DNA of 64,000 nucleotides from Spongilla lacustris (taxonomy: Eukaryota > Porifera > Demospongiae > Spongillida > Spongillidae): NCBI GenBank assembly GCA_949361645.1, contig OX442417.1, forward strand, positions 14,621,954 through 14,685,953, written 5' to 3'. Made by a program: the position numbers and the translations under genes. The stretch's first letter is position 1. Each line of letters begins with the position of its first letter. Of this stretch, positions 20,593-33,728 are shown piece after piece. Below the pieces are notes generated by a model. The model saw only the letters and a program-made list of their open reading frames with translations, ran no database searches and was not told where the DNA came from.

Positions 20593-20944
20593 CAGTGTAA
20601 ACCTCGACATCATATCCATATCTCAACAAACTTATATACATCGGGTTGCATTAGGGCCACCGTATTTCAGGTCAAGTGATTTAGCATATTTGTCCAATAC
20701 GTCACTTTTATGTGATAGTTTTAATAGTGATCCACTGATCCATCATTGCTGCACTAGCATTGAACATGAAGATTTTCGTGCATTTTTAACTGATGCCATG
20801 GCTGTTGCATTTTCAAATCGTGTGGTCATCCAGAGGCGGGGAACCAATGTTACAGCCAATGGTAATATGTTATGAGATTAATTATTATTGGTCTAGGTCT
20901 GCATGGGTATCCATTGGCAATGCCAGAAGCAGAAGTACGTGTTA
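20593..20944. other. Spacer between P450 C (3' end) and P450 B (5' end)
   Basis: About 350 bp. A 61-codon plus-strand open frame (20690-20875, containing IEHEDFRAFLTDAMAVAFSN) is followed by no recognisable splice context; I do not recognise it. The promoter of P450 B should lie near its right-to-left exit, but no clear TATA box was found. Confidence 0.4.
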
Positions 20945-23529
20945 TTAGCACTTCCTGTCAGTGAATTTAATTTTCACCAGTTCATCAGCCTTCGTTACAG
21001 TAGCTTGCACAATCTTCAGGGACTGTTGTTGGGTACAAAGCCTGAAGTTCTTTGATACCTGTGGATTAAGCATGAATTCTACCATTTTAATGCTGGTAAA
21101 GAAAGAACATATAGGGAACTGACCACGCAAAGAAGTATGAATAACTCCAGTTATGCTAACCGGCATCCTAAATAAAGCAATAAAACGATATTATGATGTC
21201 AATTTTGGCCAGATGTGTCTCACCAACCATATCTTGTGACTTTTAGTCGTAGTATTTTAATAAACAGTTGTGAGTATGTCATAGTTCACACAACAATGCT
21301 TTTCATATGAACATCGACATAGCAGCTATGTGGACCAAATCCAAATGGAAGTGAGACAAAGGCATCCAGATCTTCAGTGGAGTCCTTGGACCAACGTTCT
21401 GGTTTGAAGGAGGCTGGGTCATCCACATATTTGGGATCTCAACTTGCAGTGTATGTATTGTACAGAACCATGGTATGAAATGTATTAATCAACAAAGTAC
21501 ACAATACATATCAAAAATCAACCTTTGTAGGTCATTTATCTGGTAGCCAAAGATTTCTATTTCTTGATCTAAAATTCTTGATGTCACTTGAAGGACTGGT
21601 TGCAGCTTAGATCGAATACAAACTACTGGTTTTATTTATTGCTCAGCACTTTCAATGATCAACCCCTCACCTCAATACCTCCTTGATGCAGCTCCTGAAG
21701 GTCATCAAAGGAGGGAGAGTTTCTGTCTCCTAGCACAGAGGATACCTCCTGGTACAGCTTTTCCTGGAGCTCTGGTTGCTTGGCTACCTCATGCAGCAAG
21801 AATGTGGCAGTGTTGGAACTCTGCCATTCAATGTAATATTAAATAAGAAATATATGCCTACTTCAGGAAACAGTGCAAACACTGCTACTTCAGGCATAAT
21901 CAAGATGTATACATTTCACAACACATCTAAGATGAATTGGGAAGTACTACCATGCAATGGGCAATAGTTTACACTATCCGATAACCATGTATATTCAATT
22001 AACCAGAAAAACCTGGCAAATAATGGTTGCAACCCTAGGCTGGGAAAATTTGTCCTAAAGACTATTTATCATCATCACCTGGTATTTGTGGGTGCTGTAT
22101 TTGTGTAAGCTTTTGATTACATCATAAATCTAAAAATGGAGTTCAACATATGAGAATGAGTAATGCAATCTGAGTTGCTAAGAGCCACTGGCAGGTTTGG
22201 TTGATAAGAACACTGTCCACTTTGCTTGAAAACCAAAGCAGGGAAATAGTAAAATCATCATCATACTGCATGGATGTAATGAGCTAGCAGTTATAGGATT
22301 AGGATAATTTAATCTGTTGTCCAACGCTTACAGGTACCTCAAGAATGCACAAGTGAAATGTAATATGGTAGTCATTATAAATAGAAACATATCTCCTCAT
22401 TACAGGGTTCGGGGTATGAATAGTATAGAATGGGTTGTGAAAATGTACCTTTTTTTACTCTGGATTATATATACATGTATAAAGCAGTCAACGTATCCCA
22501 CAACAGATAAAAAACAAATACATGTATTTGTTCACAGTAACCAAACAACAGCCTGGCTTTCCATGCATGTTGTAACTGGTATGTTGTTAAACACACAGTG
22601 GTCTGGGTTTATTTAACCACTTGGCTTGGAAATTATACCAATTTAACAACACACCAAGTTTATGAATTACTTGTTTATACCTAGTATATGACATAGTGCC
22701 CAGATTTACTGTGCCAATTCCAGCAGCCAACATGTGACAGCTCAGCATCAGAGCTTCCTTCTGTGAAAACATCCCTTCTATGAGCCATTGCTCCAATCAG
22801 TTCAAATGTGTAGTAAGTTCACTGAAGTTAGTCTTACATGTGGCTTTGGTCTCATCAACAACTCCCGAGTTAATAGCATCAACCATCGTGTCATACTTCT
22901 CCTTCAGAATGTTTGACCCTACGTAATATATAATTTTTAGAACAAGTCTATAACATTGACAAGCATATGTATGCATGTGTAATATACATAAACGTACCAT
23001 GCTCATGTACACAGGTCACTGCTGCAACAAAGTGTCGATAGATTTTAATATTTATACAGAGGTGGGGCATTAGCAATGCATGCTAATAGTTCGATAAACT
23101 GTATAGCAGCATTCTGAAATTACATAAATCTTTTCTGGATTCGTCAAATGTACTCAATCTTTCTCCATACACCATGTAGCCAATTCCTATAATTAGAGGT
23201 TGTGAATTCATAAATCAAATTGTCCATTCACTCCCTCAATATCCCCTGTAAGAAACCTTCCCGTAGGAAAAAATCGGCGTTGCAACGCGCCATAATGCGT
23301 TGTGACGCGCTTAAGACGTTGACGCTTAAACGCGGTTGCGAATGAGGTGCGATACACACAGCACGATTAATCGCGCTTACTTGCGATACAACGTGGCATT
23401 ATGGCCAAATTTGACGCGTTTGGCGCTCAAACGCGCTAAATCGCGGCATTTGCCCAGCGCGGGTAATGGCGATATATGATGATTATTAATCGCGATATAC
23501 CGCGTTGGTCTATAAAGTGCATGACGTAA

Positions 23530-26284
23530 TGCGAACTAGGTATTTATACACTTGCATATAAAATTTGTTGCGTAACATAAATCTCATTCATCATTTCAAA
23601 GGCACTACAAACAACAGCAAAAGAGTCTGCAGCTGTGGAACTATTGGATTTCAAGGCCGCTGTACTGTTCCTGCACTTGCTATTCGTATTGAATTTTCTT
23701 CCACCTTTCCTCCTCAGCAGCATTATAGCTTCAGGGTATTTGTAAATGAGCTGCACTATAAAAATAAATTTCAGTTCGTCATACAAATTCAATTCATCAT
23801 TTTCTGTGTAGCTTACTTCAGATTCCTCTGATGCATACAGGATAATTCATTTAGCGTATTTCGGTCTTCCATTGAGCACTATGAGCAGAGCAGTAAGGAT
23901 TGCTGGTGTATCAGACAATGGCTCACCATAGGAAATTCTTTTCAGGGGAGCTGTACTGTTGATGCAGATCTGAGCTGTGTATACTGATCTATTCAATAGC
24001 CAGTATATGCACATCATAACACACCTACATGCTGATCACCAGCCCTATAGCAGCATGTCATTGTGGTGTGAGCTCACCCCTCCAGAGCTCAGCTAGCTGG
24101 TCGTTGTTGATAACTTTTACTTGTTTTCGATATCTCCTACGCAATCCGCAAAAGCCAGATCCATAATCAGCTCTTACGTACCTCTCTGTCACTCTGCTTA
24201 GCCTCGTTCAGCCTTGATTGTTTTTTTTTTTTTTCCCAGCTTTTGATGTGACTGCTTCCTTTTCTTTGTTGTAATCGAAATAGAGAATATTTACACAACC
24301 TTAAGCTCTTCCTCATCCGACCGAATGGGCAGAATGGGCAATGGCCGAGGTGGTTCTGCTGTGTATAATGAGATAATGTTTCACGCACTATACTACCGTT
24401 TATGTTCCTACTGGTTTCTCTGATATTCTTTCGCCTCTTCTGTGTTTCATCTTCTTCGCCGCCGGAGTCATAATCTCTTCCATAGCGCTAGCAGCGATCG
24501 ATGATTGCTTTCATCTCGTCGAGCGATCCTGATCATCACAACATACAAACACATATGTTTCTCACAAACCTATGTATACGATGTCTTCATATATACCTCT
24601 TCATTATTAGTCCATCTTACGGTGCATGGCTGCTGCTTTTTCCTGTCCTTAAAGTCATGGAGTACTAAGCTAGTTTAATGGCGGATATATGCAAATTGCA
24701 GCTGGAGCTGTAAATGAAAAATGCAGCTGTCAAAGTTGCATCACCTGCGCATGCGTGCGGTATACATGTATATGTTTGTAGTACTGGAAAATTCGAATTC
24801 TAGTGTTGCCAAAACGAAGCGAAGAGTATCTGTACGATACGGATGTAGCGATTCTAGCAAGCTCAATATGCCTCTAGAACACTTATTTACAAGGCAATGC
24901 ACTGCTAATTTCGATTGAATGTTCAATAGATTTTCAGAGACCAAAATAATGTTAGGAGCTAGGCGTTTGGCTTTTCTATAAAGAGAAACCAACCACGTAC
25001 GTCTACTTTTATCTTTTATTCAAGCTAAATAAACTGTACCATAGATATATGCATGTTGTTGTGTTCACCAACCCTTTATTAAATGTATGCTTAGAAGGAA
25101 ACATTGTTTCCTATACATGTATATCATTCTTTTGGCTGTGAATTAAGACTTACTAGCTAAGGCAAAAATTGCATACAGTTTAATGGATGCATTGGTTGTA
25201 TACAATAAAGGAGAACTAGGTAGAACATGCATGTATGTGCCGGATTACCTAGAATTGTTATCTTGGAGCTGAAAGCATGCTAATTGAAATTGCCGCACTG
25301 AAATCCATGCAGCTATTTTCACCAGATTGCTATTTGTATTCTTGTTAGCAGAAGTGCAGCACCTGTGCAGGTAATAGGTGCAAATGTACAGGCTTCTGAG
25401 TTCTCTTTCGACTCAGTGATGAGCTTCATAAGTATATTGCCACAGCAAACTGCAAGTTGATTGTAATAAAGAAATGTTAGCTGTCACACTATACACACCA
25501 TGCAGAGCTATTGTGCGATGTATCATTCTACTTTAATTCATACAATTGTAAGACTACTAAACGAAATGATTATATGATGGATGAGCAAGTACAGCTCGAG
25601 ACTGCACATCATTTTTGTCAGTAACAATTGCATCACAAACATCTCTAGTGACACTCTGTGCAATCAAGCCATTATAACCAGCAGCTACAACATCAAGCAT
25701 CAACGGAAGTAGATAAATTGATATACATTGAAGCAGCATGAACGTCTGACTTCACTTTGTGGTTCCATAACTATGCAAGAGAAGCAATTGCAATATATGT
25801 GCTGCTCTGCCTCCAAAAGGCTTCGAGTTTATTAATTGACATGTTGTAATGTATTTGATGTGACCTGTCACCTATGTGATCATGATATACAAGAATAGAA
25901 TCAGTGCCATTTATCAATACAATGCCTTATTTAGAAAACATTTGCAATGAGTCCTAGACTATGCAGAATTATTAGTAATTTTATCTTTATTTTTAAAAGT
26001 AAATACCTCAGTACAAATGACATGTGTATATTCGGCTCTGTGTGTGGTAACAATCATAGCTCCAAACACTAAGAATTCATGAAAATGCCAAAATAAACAC
26101 ATGAAAATGTCACTAAAAGCATGTTCCAAGTTGTTGAGTTGTGGATGTTGAGTAAACACAACCACCTTGCCACATCCAAACAGAGGTGTTCAATTACATA
26201 GACATAGTACTATTATGGAGGTGATGCAAACATAAATTCCGCTCCTAGGAACATGTCTTTCAATGCAAAGTAGACTGCAGGCAC
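23530..26284. other. Unique interior of the CCCGTAGG-ended element, no recognised gene
   Basis: Only short open frames, none with a recognised family motif. A T-tract occurs at about 24220-24236. Short stretches with plausible exon/intron borders exist, but no continuous gene model could be built. It could hold a degraded transposase or captured host sequence. Confidence 0.4.
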
Positions 26285-27420
26285 TCTGGAGCTGCAATGA
26301 ATGTAAGAGTATCCAGACCATCCTGTCCAAAGTTATGGAGGGCAAAATAAATATAAATTTGAACTTCCACAGAAAAACACCGCTGACCAGACGAAACTAC
26401 GCCCATATGACACGCCCTTCTACCGGGCAGACTGCTGTCATGAGGTGTAGTGAATCTAAGAGTGTCCAGACAATCCTGTCCAAAGTTAAGAAGGGCAACA
26501 GGAATAGAATTTTGAACTTATGGACAAACACACAACTCACGTGACGAAACCACGCCCATATGACACGCCCTTCTACCGGGTAGACTGCTGTCATGAGGTG
26601 TAGTGAATCTAAGAATGTCCAGACAATCCTGTCCAAAGTTACGAAGGGTAACAGAAATAGAATTTTGAACTTATGCACAAACACACGACTCACGTGACGA
26701 AACCACGCCCATATGACACGCCCTTCTACCGGGCAGACTGCTGTCATGAGGTGTAGTGAATCTAAGAGTGTCCAGACAATCCTGTCCAAAGTTACGAAGG
26801 GTAACAGGAATAGAATTTTGAACTTATGCACAAACACACGACTCACGTGACGAAACCACGCCCATATGACACGCCCTTCTACCGGGTAGACTGCTGTCAT
26901 GAGGTGTAGTGAATCTAAGAATGTCCAGACAATCCTGTCCAAAGTTACGAAGGGTAACAGAAATAGAATTTTGAACTTATGCACAAACACACAACTCACG
27001 TGACGAAACCACGCCCATATGACACGCCCTTCTACCGGGCAGACTGCTGTCATGAGGTTTAGTGAATCTAAGAAGAGTGTCCAGACAATCCTGTCCAAAG
27101 TTACGAAGAGCAACAGGAATAGAATTTTGAACTTATGCACAAACACACAACTCACGTGACAAAACCACGCCCATATGACACGCCCTTCTACCGGGCAGAC
27201 TGCTGCCATGAGGTGTAGTGAATCTAAGAATGTCCAGACCATCCTGTCCAAAGTTACGAAGGGTAACAGAAATAGAATTTTGAACTAATGCACAAACACA
27301 CAACTCACGTGACGAAACCACGCCCATATGACACGCCCTTCTACCGGATAGACTGCTGTCATGAGGTGTAGTGAATCTAAGAGTGTCCAGACAATCCTGT
27401 CCAAAGTTACAAAGACCATC
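26285..27420. repeat. 153-bp minisatellite, about 7.5 copies
   Basis: The unit contains ACGCCCATATGACACGCCCT, ACTGCTGTCATGAGGTGTAG and ATCCTGTCCAAAGTTACGAA. Starts of ACGCCCATATGACACG recur every 151-158 bp from about 26399 to 27326. Because 153 is divisible by three, the minus strand stays open for 284 codons with a 51-aa repeating unit; I regard this as a by-product of the period, not a gene. Confidence 0.9.
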
Positions 27421-27881
27421 ATGTCAAGTTACAAAGGGTGATGAAATACAAATTGATGATACATATGACTGGAAATTAAACCTGCCCAAAGTGATAAAGA
27501 AGCCCCCATGATTCACTAGCCAGAATGTGTGGCATAACATGTAAAGCATTGTAATATAACACTGTAAACAACAAACCTGTAAGACATGCATGCATTTAGG
27601 AATGAGAAGCAGGAGATAAAATAATAATAATTTTGCTTAAGCATGCTTATGCGTAAAAATACATACACCGTGGCGGTGCTAAAGTATCAAGCTGCAGGGA
27701 CGACCATATTTAATTGTCCCTATATATATGTTTCCAGTTGTACATGTTCTGTAGCTGTTGTGTTTACGAGTGCGCTCCAAATATAGCGCACTGAAACTTA
27801 TTAAGTCGAAAGAGGACATCGAACTATACATGTTCTCAGGTTCTGACTCTTACTTGCTTATAAGCCGAGTAGAATTTCTGG

Positions 27882-28880
27882 CATTTTCCTAGTTGGGGTT
27901 CCGTCATTAGTATTCATTACTACCACTACGGATTCGAGGTTTTCCTATCGCTCTATTATCATGAATATAATTAGTAATTCAAGAGGTCAAAAATAATAGA
28001 GGCCAAATCTGGTTTGAGCGTTGAAAACTCATCGCTAACAGAGTAAAGCTTCTTGCCTCAGCTCAACCTCACCCTCCACCGCTTCACCCGCGCCTACCCC
28101 CGCCTATTTTAACTACGTGCACTAAAAAGGGCAACTAACGCCGTCTTTGGTAATGCTATGTTGTACACCCTCACCTTAATCAGCAGCCGTGCCGCATACG
28201 AACATATCGCGTAGGTCAGGGCGCCGAGCTCAGCCGCTATATTTTGCTCCACTAATGGCTAACATAAAATATAGTAGGCACTAGCCTAACCGTGCGCTCA
28301 ACAGCATCTCTAGCTACTGTAGGCCTTATATGTACATGGATCGCAGTGGATCGTTCAGTGTAGACAATTTAGTTGAAACGAACACGAGTTAACTCACGTG
28401 ACGTATTACATATGCTTTAGCTATTAATTCCCCTACTTACTAAGAATTTTGGCTGGGCCGTTCGAGCGGGGCCGTTTTCAATGATTCTACGTCGAGTCTT
28501 TTAATTCCTTTCATTGATCGCGATGCACAGTGATACGGATTACATGTACTTGTCACTTGTCCATCGCGATCAATGAAAAATAATAAGACTATTATGTTAA
28601 CCTGTAACCGTTAACCTGAGTTGAAGCGTTCTAGAGAGAAAGGGAACGGTTGTGCGTCAGACGAACGTCAAACCCAAAGCTGCTGCAGCACGTGTGCATG
28701 CGCAGTTTGCGCGACTGGAAGCTAAGGCATAAGCATTTTGTGGCTTTTTCGGTATGAAATTCCGTATTGTTCATAACGCGGAACTTGCAAAAGCTTCGAC
28801 CCCAGTGGGGGAGCTTACAGCGCTCCCCCATATCCCTTCCCAATATCCCTTAGCTGGAGCAGGAGGGGGCGACGCCCCCC

Positions 28881-28915
<35 letters not shown>

Positions 28916-29550
28916 ACTCGGCGTAGAATTATCTACATGTATAGGGATCGGGAATTGTTTATTTAATAGCTACGATCGTACATATGTAATACGTCACGTG
29001 AGTTAACTCGTGTTCGTTTCAACTAAATTGTCTACACTGAAAGATCCACTGCGATTTATGTACATATTACAATAGCTAGAGATGCTGTTGAGCGCACGGT
29101 TAGGCTAGTGCCTACTATAGTTTTTGTTAGCCATTAGTGGAGCAAAATATAGCGGCTGGGCTCGGCGCCCTGAGCCCCTGACCTACGCGGTATGTTCGGC
29201 TGCTGATTAAGGTGAGGGTGTACAACATAGCATTAACAAGGACTGCGTTAGTTGCCCTTATTGGTTACCGGCAGTGCACGTAGTTAAAATAGGCGGGGGT
29301 AGGCGCGGGTGAGGCGGTGGAGGTACCGATGGGAGGGGGGGGGGATCGGCGGTGGGTGAGGTTGAGCTGAGGCAAGAAGCTTTACCCTGTTAACGATGAG
29401 TTTTCAACGCACAAACAAGATTTGGCCTCTATTATTATGACCTCTTGAATTACTAATTATATTCATGAGTAACAGAGCGATAGGAAAACCTCGAATCCGT
29501 AGTAGTAGCAATGAATAATAATGACGGAACCCCAACTAGGAAAATTTTCT
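27882..29550. mobile_element. Foldback element, arms ~540-570 bp, CCTAGTTGGGG ends
   Basis: The left arm (about 27885-28420) and right arm (about 28980-29550) are reverse complements, beginning TTTTCCTAGTTGGGGTTCCG and ending with its complement. They share TTTCCTATCGCTC, CACCCTCACCTTAATCAGCA and GTTAACTCACGTGACGTATT. The spacer holds a second hairpin (TTTCATTGATCGCGATG / CATCGCGATCAATGAAA at about 28507-28577) and a poly-C run. No coding region or clear TSD. It lies inside the CCCGTAGG-ended element. Confidence 0.8.
28880..28915. repeat. Poly-C tract
   Basis: Thirty-odd C residues following GGGGGCGACGCCCCCC. The context CAGTGGGGGAGCTTACAGCG CTCCCCC forms a local hairpin. Confidence 0.85.
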
Positions 29551-29766
29551 TAGTTCACGGAGTCTTCTTCAGCTGATTTAAACGTTCCGGGTTACAATTA
29601 AACGCGTTGAGTCCAAGCTACAGCGATAAAACGCGATTCATTAAACCACTTCCCGCAATAACGCGATTAAGCGGTTGTAACGTGATTAATCGCGGTACGC
29701 TTAAATTATTTTCCTACGGGCTTGTGTCCCTAGCCCATGACACTCATGCCTGCAGCTGAACCAACT

Positions 29767-29935
<169 letters not shown>

Positions 29936-30512
29936 CTAACCTTGGAATGCCCACTTCATAAGTGCACTGTTGGCATCTTCCACATAGCCATCAGGGCCTC
30001 TCTTGTGTCTGATGTACTCCACAAAGCTGTCTCCAATCTCACACAGTCCTGGTGCATAGTTGGCTACACGTCACAGGACAATCTGCTTGGATGCTGATGA
30101 CCTGATGTGCTTTCATTCCTTGCCTCTACTGTGTAAAATGGAATTTAACCTGGCTCCAATAGGTTTGGAACTGAGGTATATGCATACGTGTATATCAGTG
30201 TACTAATGTGCGAAACTGTACCAATCTATAGCACTTTGCACCATGCTAACTGGTTTGTTTTGGTTTTTTAAACACTTTTCTATGCATTAGAATAGTGAGG
30301 GATGGCAGAATTGTTATGTTTACACGAATATTGGTCTTTTAGAGGCAGAGGTACCTTTAGTAACTTAGGAAAATACCATAGTTATATAATTATTCTTTGT
30401 GTATATCCAGTCCACATGTAAATTTGCATCGAAGTCGATACTTCCCTTCAGCCCAGGCCAGTACATCTTAGAAGCACCATCTGGTGTGCCTATTACCACC
30501 ATGGGAGTTCCT

Positions 30513-31840
30513 GTGGTATAGAAGGCACCAAATACATATGATCATCACAACAGCCTCATAAATACAGTATTCAACAAGCATTGCTTAATCCAATGTGATT
30601 CTGGAAATCAGACTGCACTCCGAGTTACAGATGCTGGGGCATGAAAGGGATAGATAGTTACACATGTGCCATTTGGAACATTGGCTCAGGTGTGCTTGTA
30701 TGAATATGTACAGGATGCAAGTATGGATCAAAATGCACAACTGAATCAATTCAATTGCTGAGATCATATCTGAGCAGCAGACATCAGAGCTGGTCCGTGC
30801 AAAATCTGTGATCTTGCATATGGAAGCTCATCACTTTAGTGGAGCAGTACATGTAACAGCTGCTGATTTACCAATTGTTTATCATGTTTTGAGCAAGAGA
30901 ATTGTCCCATGATGCTACTTGACATAAGGATCACATGACAGGAAAACTTCTATAGTTGCATGATTTTACTTGTATAACGAGTGAGCTACTTGCATGCTGA
31001 TCCAACATACTCCTGAATCTTGGGCTGAAGTTACATGCCTTCACCTTATACATTTATAAAATGACCACAAGATGGAGTGCGGTCAAAACCAGTGATACCC
31101 TGAAGTGGAGTAAGCACAGCTGGCACTACACTGTCCAATGTTGTGCTGCCCTGATATCACCATTGCAGGAACCAGGCACACACTCCACAATCAGTACAGT
31201 GTGGCAGCATACTACCTTTAATTTGTGCCAGGCAGTTTGTACATACAACAACCTGGCAAGTTAGCTGAACTGGCCTATCAGTGGAATATGTTATGCATGG
31301 CAGATGAAACATTTCAGCTTCTCCAGTGCAGAGATGTAGCTAGCTGTGCCCCATGCATGGTGCAACACATTCCACTGAAAAGCAATTTTTGATGTGTTTA
31401 CACTTAATGGGTGACACCAAGATATGATTCAGAACACAGATGTTTTTTTATGTTTTATTTTATTTTTGGCATGAGCAGGTATCGGCATCCTTACCTTGCA
31501 CTCACCGCTTGGTAAATTGGCTTTCCAGGAATTTAGTGCGATGGTACTGTTGATTCATGCACGCAATTTACGTTGCATCACATCATAGCAACTCCTGCAA
31601 ACCATTTGTGGGCGGATCTGCACATCGTCCTTTTAAAGGTCTATTTAATAGATCAAATTCAGTTCGATCAGCTGCGAAGTCATAGAATATTCATACTTTT
31701 CTGGATCATATAACTATGAAGATTTTATTTCAACCAGTCTGAAACCTACTAACCTCAGCGTACTCCAACTGAATGTATCGTTTTTCAGAATCCCTCCAAA
31801 AACTTCGGTTCACGAGAACATCGATAACAAAGAAGGGGGG
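30513..31840. other. Spacer upstream of pseudogene C, no gene seen
   Basis: Only short open frames. No exon 1 or 2 of the P450 family was found here. Sequence is unique-looking and AT-rich, with a T-rich run near 31442-31465. Confidence 0.45.
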
Positions 31841-31912
31841 GGGGGGGGGGGCGGGGGGGGTTTGCATACAGTTTTACGTGGACAGCAACCCCCCCCCCCC
31901 CCCCCCTCCCCG
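31838..31912. repeat. Poly-G and poly-C tracts flanking a short hairpin
   Basis: A run of about 18 G, then CGGGGGGG, then GGACAGCAA and about 20 C. The two homopolymers can pair, forming a strong hairpin around TTTGCATACAGTTTTACGTG. Confidence 0.8.
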
Positions 31913-31979
31913 CTCGTTGAATCGGCCGAAGGCGGACAGCACCAGGGCTGGCGGAACCGTTCCGGCAGGTCCGCACTAT

Positions 31980-32125
31980 GAAAAAGGTATTGTTATACAC
32001 TACTGTATAACAGTGTGTATATAGATGTTATTGCGTATACGTGTGTATAACGTCTCAACACGCAGTGTTATACACCGCTAATTGATGTTATACACAGTGT
32101 ATAACAACCCTTTTTACACACTGCC
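31980..32125. repeat. Palindromic repeat with GTTATACAC units
   Basis: AAAAAGGTATTGTTATACAC at the left pairs with GTGTATAACAACCCTTTTT at the right. Several TTATACAC/GTGTATAA motifs lie inside. The same motif family occurs inside 33729-35120. Confidence 0.6.
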
Positions 32126-32235
32126 GGCGGCTGCCGGACCAAGATTTTTACTAAACCACACCCATTTTATTGATTACAATATGAATTGTATGTAATATAT
32201 ATAGTCTAGTAGTTTAGTAATGTAATAGCTGCAAT

Positions 32236-32300
32236 TAGTTGGGCGTGGCCCGCCCTTCGCGTATTCCGCCAATACGCGAAGGGCGGGCCACGCCCAACTA
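32236..32300. repeat. GC-rich perfect hairpin, 30-bp arms
   Basis: Arms TAGTTGGGCGTGGCCCGCCC... and its exact complement are separated by the 5-nt loop CCGCC; the inner part reads TTCGCGTATT/AATACGCGAA. Related sequence occurs inside the hAT-like transposon (about 13048-13085, CGCGTATTGGCGGAAGG...GCCCAACTAA). Confidence 0.85.
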
Positions 32301-33728
32301 AGCTGCAATACCGTTCTATTTATGACAGCTGCAATACTATTGAGTCTATTTATAAGTGTAATCATTGGCTGCAAATGAGTTTCATCATCCCATGTGCAGG
32401 GAATTTGCCTTTCCAAAGAGTGTATATATGGTAGCGCAATGAAAGAAGAAAGGTTTTTTAGGGCAGATTGGTGTCTTCACAGTAGACACCCATGGTTGCA
32501 TTACAATTTGTCATTTTGCCACGTGTGTACAAAGAAAGCTTCATGAGCAGTATCAAACGCGACGTCGACGCAGCATCAGTTCAAATTTGTTTGCTTCCGA
32601 GTTCGTTTCAGTAACACCACCCAAGCATCGAGGCGATAAATGCATGTATGCCTTGTCGTATTTCAGGGCCGTAGCAACCGCTATGGCGTGATCTGTAGTA
32701 GCAATCATATCATGTGGGTATGTTAGTTGACGTAATCAATTCTCCGCCATATTGGTGCTCGGGTATTCGGCTCTTTTAAGCGTAAAGCATAGGTTATTAC
32801 ATGATATGTATAATTATATGATCAGGCTTGTTTGAGCTATCTCTCTATTCTGGATCTGGAGCTATGGAGCCTAAAGAAAAGGAGGCTCATGCATGCAATG
32901 ACCTTATATGTACTCAGTGGCGTAGCGAGGGTGGAGCAATTCCAGCATCTGTGTTCTCGAAGACAGGGAAATGGTTTTGTCGCGTATGCTCCGCTTTGTA
33001 ATGTGTGTAAGAACATGAATTTGTGTGTGCATGTTTATTTATATGTATCCGCATTAATTTGTTCATCGTCAATCGTGCTTTTAAACTTCCATAGCAGTAT
33101 AGAATTTACTTGTCAGTATAACGATATCGACGTATAGGACCTAAATGAGCAGCGTAGGACCTAATCAGGCAGCCTGAAATGGTCCTAGGACCGTTTCAGG
33201 CAGAGCCTGTTTTAGTCCGTAGGACCAAAACGAGCTAGCTGCCTGAAATGGTCCTAGGACCATTTCAGGATAGGACGTACCAAATCAGCCATGACAGGCC
33301 CACCAATGCTTTCAAAGATATCGAGCCTTTGCGTCTGGAGGCAAGCTGTCTGCATACAAAGACAGCTTTGACACTTAGTTGAACTTGCTGAAAAGAAATA
33401 GATGCTACAAATGCAATGCTATAAATCATGCCGTGTAATACATGTATAATCCAGTTGTCCTTGAAACGATTGACTGAAAGACGATTGTCTATTTGCTGCT
33501 TGACCTCTTGGCTTAGATCAGTATGCCCCATATGATACCATACACAGCTACATGTACATGTACCTCTCCTAGTCTGGGTACCCAACTGTTCGGTTGGTCC
33601 CCAGACTTGAACACAACATTGGCTATATATCATTACTGATTCATGCATGCAGCGATTCCCGGATACATTCAAATTTGTACAAACCTTCCTCAAATTGCAT
33701 GTTTGGTGCTAATAAAATGTTCTGAAGT
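32301..33728. other. Repeat-rich spacer, no gene seen
   Basis: Contains TGACGTAATCAATTCTCCGC followed by CATATTGGTGCTCGG (32728-32764), inverted at 36657-36692; GGTCCTAGGACC palindromes (33173-33269); and a small AGTCTGGG hairpin (33570-33608). Open frames up to 142 codons lack known motifs. Confidence 0.4.
33173..33269. repeat. Two GGTCCTAGGACC-centred palindromes
   Basis: 33242-33269 is a perfect 28-bp palindrome, CCTGAAATGGTCCT joined to its complement. 33173-33200 is the same with one mismatch. The intervening sequence has GTAGGACCAAAACGAGC. A comparable pair centred on GGTCCGGCCGGACC is at 35843-35894. Confidence 0.85.

Larger units (their letters stand above)
23260..29720. mobile_element. 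6.46-kb element with CCCGTAGGAAAA inverted ends and CGCG-rich subtermini
   Basis: CCCGTAGGAAAAAATCGG at the left and ATTATTTTCCTACGGG at the right, each flanked by CTT (3-bp duplication). About 250 bp inside the left end and ~120 bp inside the right end are dense in short motifs such as CGCGATTAATCGCG, ACGCGTT and GCGGTTG, reminiscent of subterminal transposase-binding repeats. The interior contains unique sequence (23530-26280), a 153-bp minisatellite and a foldback. No transposase was recognised, so it may be non-autonomous. It sits in intron 4 of pseudogene C. Confidence 0.65.

Noticed and set aside
26397..27251. 284-codon minus-strand open frame
   Set aside because: It is created by a 153-bp tandem repeat whose period is divisible by three; no start, splice or domain evidence supports a gene.
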